From: Pythium myriotylum
Lineage: Eukaryota > Oomycota > Peronosporomycetes > Pythiales > Pythiaceae
Direction: 5' to 3'
Length of the DNA: 64,000 bases
Assembly (NCBI GenBank): GCA_023091665.1
Contig: JALJCQ010000003.1
Location: forward strand, 1,922,001 to 1,986,000
Shown here: positions 50,394 through 60,790 of the stretch, one piece after another
Layout: every line of letters begins with the position of its first letter
Position numbering within the stretch: position 1 is the first letter of the stretch
Translations under genes and position numbers: made by a program
Notes under the pieces: model-generated
Told to the model about the DNA's origin: nothing
The model's input: only the letters and a program-made list of their open reading frames with translations
Databases searched by the model: none

Positions 50394-50429
50394 TCCAAAA
50401 CAGCAATTTTAAAAAAATGCTGTTTTGGA
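50394..50429. repeat. 12-bp stem inverted repeat with AT-rich loop
   Basis: TCCAAAACAGCA (50394-50405) pairs with 50418-50429; the loop is 12 nt of A and T. CTCCAAAA words (from about 50357) precede it. Confidence 0.9.
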
Positions 50430-50551
50430 TCACTCTAGGATTGAGACCTGCAGCTCGTCAGAGACAGGCGGGTCGTACGGCCTCCACGAGTGCTCGCCCT
50501 TCGATGGGAGCCGAACCCATGCGAATTGTTGAATTCCCGCGCGTCCACGAC

Positions 50552-51208
50552 TCAGCTAGACAAAGTTGGAAGACCGAACAGAGCGTCCATGAACAAAACG
50601 TGAGTCTCAACAATGTTATCAACTACAACTGTATTGGACTCGCATCGAGACTCGTCGACCGCGCCGCCGGATAATTCTTCTCCCGCACCGTGTGCGGTTA
50701 GGATTCTCGCCATCACGGTTGGAGCCTCCAATGAAGCGCCATGGGCTTTACTAGTCCACGTTAGTTCTCCCAGCACATACTCTCTAGCCTCGGGGGGCAT
50801 GGCAACGCAGAAAACCCACGAGCAGAGCAACACTTCGACGGCTTCCACGTCGCCTCTCTCAGCGGCTTGTCGTATTATTTGGGGGAATACAATCTGCAGC
50901 GTCCTGGGAACTGTCTTTGCAAAGACTGAGTCGAAGAACCACTGAAGGATTTCGATTTGGTGATTCACGACAGCAGCGCGAAAAACGGCACCCCACTGGC
51001 CATTACAACAGAACCACAAGTCATGCCCAGTCGCTCCTAGTGTACGATAAACCGTGGTGATGCTCAAACACGTCGATCGATTATCAAGCAGGATACGCTC
51101 GAGAGCCGACACGGTCGTTGCTACCTCTGGTTGGTCAAGATATTGCTGAATTAACCCGAAATTGCCACTCGCAGACGCATCGAGGAACATTTGCTTAGTG
51201 ATCTTCAT
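50552..51208 (-). CDS. ankyrin-family protein, short form (218 aa)
   Basis: ATG 51208 gives MKITKQMFLDASASGNFGLI. The protein matches only the N-terminal module of the longer relatives at 56637, 59309 and 62710: a helical opening resembling one ankyrin unit (ASGNFGLIQQYLDQPE), a middle segment, and AVEVLLCSWVFCVAMPPEAR, which aligns with SLETLLTSHTFCDFLSDDER and its counterparts. It ends just as the ankyrin array should start (RILTAHGAGEEL), followed by a divergent tail. It is either a truncated gene or a stand-alone N-terminal form; the palindrome cluster lies at its 3' side, and this is probably where the ankyrin part was lost. Divergent from the coiled-coil gene at 51322. Confidence 0.65.
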   Translation of the reverse strand: MKITKQMFLDASASGNFGLIQQYLDQPEVATTVSALERILLDNRSTCLSITTVYRTLGATGHDLWFCCNGQWGAVFRAAVVNHQIEILQWFFDSVFAKTVPRTLQIVFPQIIRQAAERGDVEAVEVLLCSWVFCVAMPPEAREYVLGELTWTSKAHGASLEAPTVMARILTAHGAGEELSGGAVDESRCESNTVVVDNIVETHVLFMDALFGLPTLSS

Positions 51209-51321
51209 CTCGTCTGCGCCCGATCGTGCAATCAATACGATCTAAATGCACACGAGACAGTTGTATATATTTTTACTCGCGATGTAGTTTTCAGGCTGGT
51301 CTTCGCACTATCATCGTGTCC

Positions 51322-52449
51322 ATGCTGTCATCTGCAGCTCAAACCATTAGCACTAATTCCACGGCGACGGCTGCGATCCGCTCGTTAAATGCCGATTTTG
51401 TGCGCAAGGGCATTGTTATCAACGCAGATGACGGATCTGGTGCAAGCCGTGGGCTTGATCCCAAGATCTGGAAGCTGGTCGACGCGCTGAAGGGGTCCGT
51501 TACGGCTACCGGATCTAGAGATCTCCACGATCTAACGTCGGCCATCCAGCTATGGAAGGAGAGATCCCTGCACCACACTCTTCAGACACTTGATCAGGCA
51601 ACGAAAGGGTCGGATAACGCTACCCATGACCGTCAAATCGAAGCCATTGAGCTTCACGACAGGGCTGGTAGGGAAATTAAAGAGGCTGTGATGAGAGTCG
51701 TCCAGAACATCATCAACACAATCGTCCAACAAATGGATGGGTTTTCTTTGGAGCTGGCATCTGTGATTCGAGAGTTAATTCGACCAGAGTTGGAAGAAGA
51801 GCTTTTCAAAGAGCGCGGAATCAGCGAGCGACTGATCCTCGAGCGGCAGAAACTGATAAAAGAGGAGGCAACGTTGCAAGAGTTAAATACTCAGCTGTCC
51901 CAACGGATCGATAACTGGGAGCATGCAGACGATGGTGGAGGAGATGCAACTTTATGCCGAAAGCTCCGGGAACAAGTGGGTCTGTTGAAACACCAGCAGC
52001 AGGATATGGAGCAAACAATGACTCAGATGCAGAAAGACCATGAACAGTGGCGATTCGAGATGGCAAAAATGAAGACCGATCTAGAAATGGCGTATAAGAC
52101 GATTGCGATGACACAAGCTATGCACGAAAAGGAAAGCAAGCAGCTCGTGGAACTGATTCACGCCAAAGAGTCTCAATTTGACTGCGTAAGGCTGGCTACG
52201 GCCTCTGCGAAGGCAGCTTCAACAGGGAAACACTCAATGATCCCACTGATAACATCTCACGACTCGAACTCGGGTCGAACAATTTGTTACGTGAACGCTC
52301 AGAGCCCGAGAAAATCGAGTCGACCCGTGCTAGCCTGTTTGCCTCCACAGCAACCTCCGGTTAAGTCTCCTTCAAAGCCGCCGGTCGGAAGCTCACCACA
52401 AAAGCGCAGACTCGTTGCGTCTGCACCATCAGCTATGGTATACCAGTAA
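51322..52449 (+). CDS. coiled-coil protein of unknown function (375 aa)
   Basis: The first ATG in frame is 51322 (the frame is open further upstream but without ATG). Residues ~1-110 are mixed; ~120-300 form long charged helices with heptad character (ELEEELFKERGISERLILER, LREQVGLLKHQQQDMEQTM, EQWRFEMAKMKTDLEMAYK). The last ~60 residues are Pro/Lys/Ser-rich and basic. No signal peptide or membrane segment. It shares a short upstream region with the gene at 50552-51208 and converges with 52514-54103, only 64 bp apart. A structural or scaffold role is likely, but no family is recognised. Confidence 0.7.
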   Translation: MLSSAAQTISTNSTATAAIRSLNADFVRKGIVINADDGSGASRGLDPKIWKLVDALKGSVTATGSRDLHDLTSAIQLWKERSLHHTLQTLDQATKGSDNATHDRQIEAIELHDRAGREIKEAVMRVVQNIINTIVQQMDGFSLELASVIRELIRPELEEELFKERGISERLILERQKLIKEEATLQELNTQLSQRIDNWEHADDGGGDATLCRKLREQVGLLKHQQQDMEQTMTQMQKDHEQWRFEMAKMKTDLEMAYKTIAMTQAMHEKESKQLVELIHAKESQFDCVRLATASAKAASTGKHSMIPLITSHDSNSGRTICYVNAQSPRKSSRPVLACLPPQQPPVKSPSKPPVGSSPQKRRLVASAPSAMVYQ

Positions 52450-52513
52450 CATATAATGATCAATGTTATTGGAGCTGAATATGCTGATATCCGAAAGCCG
52501 GGATGTGCTTTCA

Positions 52514-54103
52514 TTATGACGGCAAAACACCTCCATGCTGGAAAAACTCGTTCTTTAGTCTTTCTTCCGTTGAAGACGTTGATGGCTCAGTCGCTTGGTG
52601 TACAACCGCGTTTTCGACACTGGTACTTGATCCCTGAAGTCTTAGCGGAGCTAAAAATCTCCCACTTGGAGACGCTGCCTGACGGTCGTCACTCTTCATG
52701 CTATCTCGACGCCGCAGCGGTAATGGCGCAGTCGCGATCACCCGTCGTTTCATCACATTCTTGGCATAGTGGATCTGGCGCTCTCGATCGTGTCGAAGAT
52801 TGGTCCATTTGTCGTCTCGAGAACACGAAAACGAGTTGACGGTCGTCACAAAGGCCTCTTGGAACTTGTCGGCAGCCACGATTGGGGTTTTCAGCCCTTG
52901 TGTCAAGTACTGATTCTCGAGTTCATCACGTCGGCGTTGTCTTCCTTCAGATTTTCTTGTTTCGGACGAACGAACTTTCTTCCCATACTCCTGCGCAGCC
53001 TTCGAAAATTGTGCTTTCTTTCGGGGATTCAGAATTGGTTCTGTTAGATCAACTCTCTGGGCTTCAGCCAATGGAATCCCGGATGGAGGCAAAATCGCTG
53101 GCGTTGTCTGTGGTCGAAGTCCCGAATCCGTCGAAGATACTCCTTGCGTTCTTGCCAGAACCTGGGCAGCTCGGCGTATGACTCTCTGGTCGCGCTCTTT
53201 CCCGTATATGTATTCGGCCAATTCGACTCGCAGCGTCATGAGTTCTTGCTCCGTGTTGTGTAGCCGTTCAGTGGTCAGGACAAGCTCGCCCAGAGTAGCT
53301 GTGTGTTGCTTGTGTAGTTTTTCTTTCTCTGCCAGCACGAAATTGCGTTGGGAGTCAGCCACAGCTGCAGCGGCCTCTGCCCGTTGCCAGAACTGGGCGA
53401 GGTCTTCTTGTTTGCGAACTGACGTTTGCATTGCCGCGAGTACTTCATCTCGGTGAGCTAACGCACCTTCCAACTCACGTTGGGCCTGGTCTTTGAAAGC
53501 ATCGGAGCGCGCTTTCTCTACAGACACTGATCGAAGTTGATCAGTCAACGCTTCTATTTTACGGAGAAGATCGTGTTTTAGCTGCATCAGCTCTTGGAGA
53601 TGTTGTTGGGTCTGTTCTAAGAGCAGCTTGGTCCTCACATGATCACTTTTCTCTTCTTCGTGTCGTTTGTGCAGTCGGTGATACTCATCTAAGAGATCTT
53701 CGTGCTGCCTTTTCTTCTCTCGAAGTTGCTGTAGTAGCTGTTCGTTGTGCAGCTTTAAGTCTTCCACTCGAATCTGCAGTTGGCCCATTTTCTCTTCCCA
53801 AACACTTCTTCCTCCACGCAACCGGATGATCTCGGCGACTGAAGAGTGGCCCCAGTGCGTTGCGAGATCCAACGCCGTGCAACCGGCAGCATTTTTAACC
53901 TTGAGGCTCGCTCCAGCGTTAAGAAGTATCTTGACCAGTGGCATCCGCCCCCAGAAGCTCGCGAGGTGCAGCATCGTCTGGCCCCCCGCGTCGAAATGGT
54001 CGACGTCGACGCCTTCGGTAGCCACCAATTCTTGAAAACGCTCGACATTGTTGTCAAAGATCGCGTCTCTCAACAGATCGTAGTGGCTCTCGAGAACGGG
54101 CAT
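52514..54103 (-). CDS. ankyrin-repeat coiled-coil protein (529 aa)
   Basis: ATG 54103 starts MPVLESHYDLLRDAIFDNN. About three ankyrin repeats occupy residues ~5-100 (GGQTMLHLASFWGRMPLVK, ILLNAGASLKVKNAAGCTAL, HWGHSSVAEIIRLRGG). A long coiled coil follows (~103-330, for example LHNEQLLQQLREKKRQHE), then a basic, Ser/Arg-rich C-terminal region with KERDQRVIRRAAQVLARTQG. The frame is open upstream of 54103, but only non-ATG codons are available there; a further 5' exon is possible. Its ankyrin repeats are canonical and it lacks the N-terminal module of the other ankyrin genes, so it is a separate family, perhaps cytoskeletal or ciliary. Confidence 0.75.
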   Translation of the reverse strand: MPVLESHYDLLRDAIFDNNVERFQELVATEGVDVDHFDAGGQTMLHLASFWGRMPLVKILLNAGASLKVKNAAGCTALDLATHWGHSSVAEIIRLRGGRSVWEEKMGQLQIRVEDLKLHNEQLLQQLREKKRQHEDLLDEYHRLHKRHEEEKSDHVRTKLLLEQTQQHLQELMQLKHDLLRKIEALTDQLRSVSVEKARSDAFKDQAQRELEGALAHRDEVLAAMQTSVRKQEDLAQFWQRAEAAAAVADSQRNFVLAEKEKLHKQHTATLGELVLTTERLHNTEQELMTLRVELAEYIYGKERDQRVIRRAAQVLARTQGVSSTDSGLRPQTTPAILPPSGIPLAEAQRVDLTEPILNPRKKAQFSKAAQEYGKKVRSSETRKSEGRQRRRDELENQYLTQGLKTPIVAADKFQEAFVTTVNSFSCSRDDKWTNLRHDRERQIHYAKNVMKRRVIATAPLPLRRRDSMKSDDRQAASPSGRFLAPLRLQGSSTSVENAVVHQATEPSTSSTEERLKNEFFQHGGVLPS

Positions 54104-54373
54104 CGTAACGCAGTCCGATGACAACCGCACTCCATCGTGAGCGAGTTCCTCGCCATTTTTGCGCGAGGAGACAAGAATCGGGCCGGTCTCACCTATTCCA
54201 TCCAATTGAACCTTGATGTAGCCATCTCTCAGCCAATCATATCTCCGTAACGTTTGAAAAAATAGACAAGACGGCGGCTCATCGATGCTCAGCTGCTTTG
54301 CTCAATATCGCTTGCGTTACGCTGCCAGGACACGACAGCTCGCTTCTACAACGCGCCAACGCCGTTGCGAGCC

Positions 54374-55446
54374 ATGATGATGGAAGAAGACGCGTATGGC
54401 GCGGTCGACGGCTTCGCGAACCGCCTGAAACTGGAGTTTGAGGACCGTCTGTCGCGCGGCGACGAGAACGAAGACCAGGACTGGTTTGTCAACGACGAGC
54501 GCACGCCGTCGCCTGTCAAAAGCGACCACGGTCGCCAAGAAAGCAGCAACGCGGCCTCGCCAACGAAGGCTTTGTCCAAGGACGAAACTGTGGCCAGGCC
54601 GCCACCGAGAGTAGTAGCGAATCCTGTGAAGAAATCCAACAGCGCGCCGACAGTGGACTCGGACACGGGCGAGGACTACGCGTACTCCAGCTGCAAGACC
54701 TCATTCCTCCATTACTTTCCACCTGTGATGGGAATTTTGGTCATGGAAGTCGGCCAGACCGAATCTCCGACTGAGAAGCGGTACGGATCCAAATACTTGA
54801 AGTTCTATTTGCCGCAAGTGCATGACTCCCAGACCGAGTTCTGCCTCTTCGCGCGTAAGCGCTTAAACAAGAGCAAGTTCCGGTTTAGTTTAAGTGAGTA
54901 TGCCATGTCGAAGTGGAGTAGCAATCCGTTTTACGGAGGCAAGGTCACTATGACAGCAGCCGGTCAAAGCCGCAAGTTCAAACTCGCTGTTCCGAAGAAT
55001 GCAATGCGAGTTCAGTTTGATATCGACCAAGAGAGCCGCAAGCAGGAGCTCGTTGTCCGCCTGAACGCGCAGACGAAAGGCTTCAACTTGTTCCGAGCAC
55101 GAGCTGCATCAGAAGAATCGACCACAGAGTATCGATCACTCGTCCAGAAGTTTATTAACCCCATCGCAGACATTCGATGTTCCAAGACCAACGACACGCT
55201 TTTGAAGATGGAGAAAGAAGGCGTATGTATGTACTCTTGACGATATCAGTGCTATTTCTAACACCTTGGCTCACTGTGGATAGGATGTTGGCTACGAGAA
55301 GTACATCATCACGTATGCACGGCCATTTTCTCTCTTTGTCAGGTGAGGAACCGTCTTGGCCAGGACTCTATCAAAACGTAGCCTGAATCTTCCATTTCAT
55401 TAGTTGCTGCATTGCTGTCGGCATAGAAGGTCACCTCATCGAGTGA
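54374..55446 (+). CDS. Tubby-like C-terminal-domain protein, 3 exons (316 aa)
   Basis: Exons 54374-55222, 55284-55342 and 55404-55446, with GT-AG introns of 61 nt each (GTATGT...GATAG and GTGAGG...ATTAG). The start is the first ATG. Residues ~1-110 are acidic and disordered with Ser/Pro sites. From ~115 the sequence follows the Tubby pattern: a VMGILVMEVGQ strand, YLKFYLPQ, TEFCLFARKRLNKSKFRFSL (Tubby: LLAARKR.KSK...I), then FYGGKVTMTAAG, KLAVPKNAMRVQFD and a final YEKYIITYARPFSLFV. Tubby domains bind phosphoinositides at the membrane. The end is inferred from splicing; unspliced, the frame stops at 55240. It is shorter and more divergent than animal Tubby proteins, so the assignment is moderate. 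Confidence 0.6.
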
Positions 55447-55553
55447 TACATCTGTGTGATTCTCGCTCATCAAGATCTTTGATATTCGCCGATCACTCTA
55501 AACACGTAAAGATTCAAGACAATATTCCGAGATTCCATCTAACCTGACGTAGC

Positions 55554-56569
<1,016 letters not shown>

Positions 56570-56636
56570 CTACCATTCTACCGATGAGTGAGCTTCTCAC
56601 GAGATCATCGACATTACAGAATTTGCTCCGGACGAC

Positions 56637-58193
56637 ATGACTGCGTTTGTAAGCAAAAGGGCGTTTCGAAAAGCAGCGCGGCGTGGTGACATCTCCACGC
56701 TCGATCAGTTCTGCCGACAACACGACGAGGTCGCCGAGATCATCGAGGTCGAGGCTTGGGTCGAAAACGTCCGAGGTAGTGATCCTGAGCTTTTCGAGGT
56801 CCTGGAGACGATGATCAATGAGAACCAGCCGTACCGTGAAGAGCTCCCTCGCGCATTTCTCGATGTGTGGTTCCGCGAAGGCTACGCGTCGTCTCTTACG
56901 CACTCGTCACACGCTATTCCATTGAGTACACTCAGTTGGATTGTTGGCGCGCAGTCAATACTAGCCGCACTTGCTCCTCGAACGCTTGCCGTGTTGATGC
57001 CACCGATGATTTCAAGTGCGATCAGCCACAAGGACTACGAGGCCGTCGAGTTGCTGTTGACGTCGCACCTGTTTGTGGAGCTTCTAACTGAAGACGAGAG
57101 AGAATCCGTTTTGCGCGTTGTTGCAAAGAAGTTGATCGCGTGCAATTCGAGGCAAATGGTAGACTTGGTCATTTCCCATGGAGTCGACGTCCAGCTCACC
57201 GAGCTTACGTCTATCGAGTCTGGATGGCATGGACTCGATGCACTTGATGCGAACGGCGGTATCCCTGTTGGGTACCAAAAATGCTATGAGGCGGTTGAGT
57301 TACCTACCGACTACATGCGTGTGATGATTCGCCTTGGTGCCGACTTTCGCGTTGGTGGAAGCTCATGGCACGCGGTTGTGAAAAGCAACAAATGCAAAGT
57401 TGCCGAGTTCCTCGTGACAGAGGCTGGTGTCGACATCGACTTCCGCCAACCTCACAACGGTAGAACAGCTCTCATCGAAGCGTGCGATATGCCTGCTTGT
57501 CGGCTGGGTACGATCAAGATGCTGCTGCGACTTGGTGCTGATATTAACGCCGTGGAGCACAAATGTGGGACAGCATTAATGGGCGCAGTAGCCCGGTCAA
57601 GATTCTACGTCGTACGCCTTCTCATCCTCAATGGTGCAGCTGTAAATGCCACAGACGTGCTTGGACGCACTGCTTTGCACATAGCAGGCGAAGTTAACTC
57701 TCCCGAAATGCCTGATATTGCTCGATTACTAGTCACCCATGGTGCTGACCTCCACGCTCGCGACCGTGTCGGCCGCACCCCATTGCACAGCCTCGTGCAG
57801 ATCGGGCCGTCCTTACATACTGGGTGGATGCCGAAAGTCTCCCGGGTGCATCCTCCAGTGCCTACAGTAGGGTTTCGAACGAGGAATCGCACGACATGCG
57901 TGAAAACAATGTCTCCGACGAAGCTAACGATGGAGCTGTTGTTGGAATCAGGAATCGATCCAAACGCGACTGATGTATGCGGCCTCACGGCGCTTCACTA
58001 CATATCGCTACACCGCTCGCCGTCCAGATTCGAATTGATAGAGCAGTTGGTGGAGCATGGCGGGGACCTTCTGCTGGAGGATAAGCAGGGCAAGAGGCCT
58101 TACGATTACTTCATGGATGACGAGACAATCGACGTCTGGTGGCTGCATCGCCTCGTGCTGCATTCAGAGGATAAGAGTAACGCTGACAAGTAA
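56637..58193 (+). CDS. ankyrin-repeat protein with conserved N-terminal module (518 aa)
   Basis: ATG 56637. Residues 1-~170 form the module shared with the genes at 50552, 59309 and 62710: KAARRGDISTLDQFCRQ at the start and AVELLLTSHLFVELLTEDER near 140-165. Ankyrin repeats run from ~270 to ~505, for example IKMLLRLGADINAVEHKCGT, VVRLLILNGAAVNATDVLG, RTALHIAGE, IARLLVTHGADLHARDRVG, MELLLESGIDPNATDVCG and LIEQLVEHGGDLLLEDKQGK. About 50 residues without repeats (near 395-440) interrupt the array. No signal peptide or membrane span is seen, so it is likely a cytosolic protein-binding scaffold. Single exon. Confidence 0.85.
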   Translation: MTAFVSKRAFRKAARRGDISTLDQFCRQHDEVAEIIEVEAWVENVRGSDPELFEVLETMINENQPYREELPRAFLDVWFREGYASSLTHSSHAIPLSTLSWIVGAQSILAALAPRTLAVLMPPMISSAISHKDYEAVELLLTSHLFVELLTEDERESVLRVVAKKLIACNSRQMVDLVISHGVDVQLTELTSIESGWHGLDALDANGGIPVGYQKCYEAVELPTDYMRVMIRLGADFRVGGSSWHAVVKSNKCKVAEFLVTEAGVDIDFRQPHNGRTALIEACDMPACRLGTIKMLLRLGADINAVEHKCGTALMGAVARSRFYVVRLLILNGAAVNATDVLGRTALHIAGEVNSPEMPDIARLLVTHGADLHARDRVGRTPLHSLVQIGPSLHTGWMPKVSRVHPPVPTVGFRTRNRTTCVKTMSPTKLTMELLLESGIDPNATDVCGLTALHYISLHRSPSRFELIEQLVEHGGDLLLEDKQGKRPYDYFMDDETIDVWWLHRLVLHSEDKSNADK

Positions 58194-58241
58194 ATGAACA
58201 ATGAACACTTTATAGAGAGTTAGTTCGTGGAGACCAGCGCG

Positions 58242-58946
58242 TCACACTGCAATTAAGCTGCAAACACCAGCGGTGCTCAAGTGTGCACCAAATCGATATC
58301 CGTCGCACGAGCGACTCGATAGAACACGGTCCATCACAATGTCATTCTTGGTGACCATCCACACCAAATGGCTGTAGGCCGCTTGAGCAGTCACCACCCA
58401 CGACAGGACGAACAGAGCTTTGAGTAAGAGGGACTCGAGCTTGCGATCCTCCCTTTGAAGCCGCGTCCTGGTGTTCTCGGGCCCCCGCCTGTGTATTACA
58501 GCCAGGCACGGTCCTTTTCCATAGACGACAGTGAGTCCTTTGAGAAAAGCCGTGTGCGCTGCCAAATCCCTTCGCAATGCCTCGTTCTCTCGTTCAGCCT
58601 CCTCTCGCTTTCGTTTTTGCTTCAGAGCTTCTTCTCGTGCCGATGCGAACGGGTGAAGTCGGAAGCGGCCGCGGAGTAGATCCAACTGATGACTCAGGTC
58701 TTTCGCTTCGAGACGTAGCTTGTCAATCGCTCGCTATGCCCACACACCATCGAAGTCTCTTAGTATCTGCAGAAGGTTGGTCCGTCTCTTACCACGTACC
58801 TTCCGACGAGCTACGCTGCCGATGGGATATCGCGGCGCTCTCTCCTGCCGCTCCTCCTCGACAGAAGAGCAGTCGACGAGGAGCTCGAGCACTTCGCGGA
58901 ACATGGCCTCGTCGGCATCAAGGGGCGAAGAGATCAGGCTCGTCAT
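58242..58946 (-). CDS. bZIP-like basic/coiled-coil protein, 2 exons (212 aa)
   Basis: Exon 1 58946-58800 starts MTSLISSPLDADEAMFREVL; a 66-nt GT-AG intron (58734-58799, GTACGT...GCATAG) joins ARRK to RAIDKLRLEAKDLSHQLDLL. This gives the common oomycete pattern of a short basic stretch (ARRKRAIDKLR) running into a leucine-rich helix, then REEALKQKRKREEAERENEA, a second helix typical of these proteins. The C-terminal ~100 residues (RTRLQREDRKLESLLLKA, then a hydrophobic stretch) match no domain I can name; larger relatives often carry a START domain there, so this may be a reduced member. ATGs upstream at 58994 and 59072 are alternatives. Confidence 0.55.
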
Positions 58947-59096
58947 GCGCTCACAGGAGGCTCTCAAGGGGCTCGAGACGCCAACGGAGACCATGCAAGA
59001 GCCAGGGATCGCGTTCCTGCCACGCTGGCATCTCAGCTCACTGGTATATGCAATTTCAACCAACCATTTCATTTGAGCGGGTACGATTACAGCCAA

Positions 59097-59308
59097 TGAA
59101 AAGACGATGTATCCATATACACATATCCTGTCACAGATTCACACCCAGTACTATATACCAAAATTGCGTCCACTCATTGGTCACAAATATATTCATTTCC
59201 AGAACTAACCTCCCATAGACCACTGCTACCACAGTATCGGTATAAACCGGATATGTATTTAGTGAGGATGGAGCCTTTCTCGCCGAGTCTCAGATCTCGA
59301 CTGCGACA
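59097..59308 (+). promoter_or_regulatory. upstream region of the ankyrin gene at 59309
   Basis: AT-rich 210 bp between divergent genes (58242-58946 and 59309-60733). No strong initiator match was found. Confidence 0.3.
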
Positions 59309-60733
59309 ATGGAGCTCTCTCGCTCGGCCTTCGCTGCCGCCGTGCGCGACGGCGACCTCGCGGCGGCGCGTCGCTTGCTCTCGCAGCCTCTCGTCGTCGC
59401 CGACTCGCTGCGCGTCGAGTCGGCGCTGCACCAGCACGGCCGCGCGCGGCTGCTCCGTCCGGACCTTGCGCGTGTCGCCATCGCCGTCGTCGACGACCAC
59501 CCATGGTTCCATTGCGACCAGTACGAGTTCGACTTCATCCGCTGGCTGTGCGCGAGCCCGCCACCATGGGAGATCGAGCGGTTCCCGCTCTCAGTCGCCT
59601 GTGTCGTCGTGGAATTGCTGAGCGACGTGCTGCGACTGAATTCGCCTCAGTCACTGGAGACGTTGCTCACGTCGCACACGTTTTGCGACTTTCTCAGCGA
59701 CGACGAGCGCGAAGAAATTCTACAAGATGCCGTGGCCTCGCTTGGTGAGCTTGGTTCCGGTGCGATGCTCGAGCTACTGTTAGCCCATGGCGCGAAGCCG
59801 AACCTCGAGGTTGAACGCCCGAGTTTCCTATTTCACCGTAGTGCCTCATTGAGTCTATCCACGACAATCCCGTGCCTAGTTGAGAACGGGCTTTGTTTAG
59901 TTGGTCAGTCGGCTGCACTCGAGCGATCCGTGAGGCTAAATGCTCGAGATGAGTGGCTGGCGGAACTCGTCTCTCTGGGTATGGACCCTGAAGGAATGAT
60001 CCACCTCGCATTCGACCGACACCGGATGGGTCTGATCCGTGCGCTCTACTACGACACCCATGTGGATATCGACGCAAGAGACTCTGAAGGCCGAACCGTT
60101 CTTATGAAAGCAATTGAGAGACGTGGAAGTGATGTCGACGTACTCGCGATCAAGTTCTTGCTGCGAGTTGGCGCTGATCCGAATATCCGGGACATTCATG
60201 GGAGAACAGCGCTTACTCGCGCAGTGACGAGTCGCATTGAAGTGCTGAGACTCGTCCTGGACACAGATGCTGATCCAAACATTGCGGACAATGACGGTCT
60301 CACGGCGCTTCATTATGTTGGAGGTGCAGGTGCGTCCGTGTTCGAGAGTGCAGCATTACTTATCCGCCACGGAGCCAATTTAGGCGCAACAGATAAAGAT
60401 GGCTCGACTCCCTTGCACGCACTGCTTTCCTTTGACAACGAGGAGAACGACATCGTTGCTACTGTGATTCTATTGCTCGAGCACGGTGCCGACCCAAATG
60501 CACTAGATAACGACGGAGAGACCCCTTTCAGTTTGTGGCAAAAGCGAAACAGTGAAGTTCTCAGCACGGGAAGTGAAGTGTCTCGAGTGCTCGAACGAGC
60601 GATGGAGTTCTCGAGAAAACGTGCCCCGATAAAAGCTGAGATCCCTGAGATTTTGCCCCAGCGACGGAGGCTGGAGCGAACGAAAAGTGTATCATTCGGC
60701 GCATCAGCGGACAAAAAATGTGAAATCATGTGA
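59309..60733 (+). CDS. ankyrin-repeat protein with conserved N-terminal module (474 aa)
   Basis: ATG 59309. The N-terminal module includes AAVRDGDLAAARRLLSQPL and SLETLLTSHTFCDFLSDDER, then LELLLAHGAKPNLEVE. Ankyrin repeats follow from ~245: AIKFLLRVGADPNIRDIHGR, EVLRLVLDTDADPNIADNDG, LTALHYVGGAG, SAALLIRHGANLGATDKDGS and TVILLLEHGADPNALDNDGE. The C-terminal ~60 residues are basic and Arg-rich (RKRAPIKAEIPEILPQRRR), unlike the other members. The first ~60 codons are strikingly GC-rich compared with the rest. Single exon; its 3' end faces the membrane-protein gene at 60791. Confidence 0.85.
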   Translation: MELSRSAFAAAVRDGDLAAARRLLSQPLVVADSLRVESALHQHGRARLLRPDLARVAIAVVDDHPWFHCDQYEFDFIRWLCASPPPWEIERFPLSVACVVVELLSDVLRLNSPQSLETLLTSHTFCDFLSDDEREEILQDAVASLGELGSGAMLELLLAHGAKPNLEVERPSFLFHRSASLSLSTTIPCLVENGLCLVGQSAALERSVRLNARDEWLAELVSLGMDPEGMIHLAFDRHRMGLIRALYYDTHVDIDARDSEGRTVLMKAIERRGSDVDVLAIKFLLRVGADPNIRDIHGRTALTRAVTSRIEVLRLVLDTDADPNIADNDGLTALHYVGGAGASVFESAALLIRHGANLGATDKDGSTPLHALLSFDNEENDIVATVILLLEHGADPNALDNDGETPFSLWQKRNSEVLSTGSEVSRVLERAMEFSRKRAPIKAEIPEILPQRRRLERTKSVSFGASADKKCEIM

Positions 60734-60790
60734 CGCTCACTCACCCTCAGTTCAAGTGGGAAAATGCGTGTCTTGAGTCTTTCAAATCGA

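Larger units (their letters stand above)
49621..50551. other. intergenic region with a cluster of palindromes
   Basis: Holds the type C copy 2 promoter (to about 49820) and then, from 50012, a series of near-perfect inverted repeats listed separately. No gene supported. Confidence 0.5.

Noticed and set aside
50498..50566. tRNA-like sequence on the minus strand (A-box-like TAGCTGAGTCG, T-arm ATGGG-TTCGGCT-CCCAT)
   Set aside because: The acceptor arms do not pair (two mismatches and several G-T), no 7-nt anticodon loop can be drawn, and it overlaps the stop codon of a coding gene.
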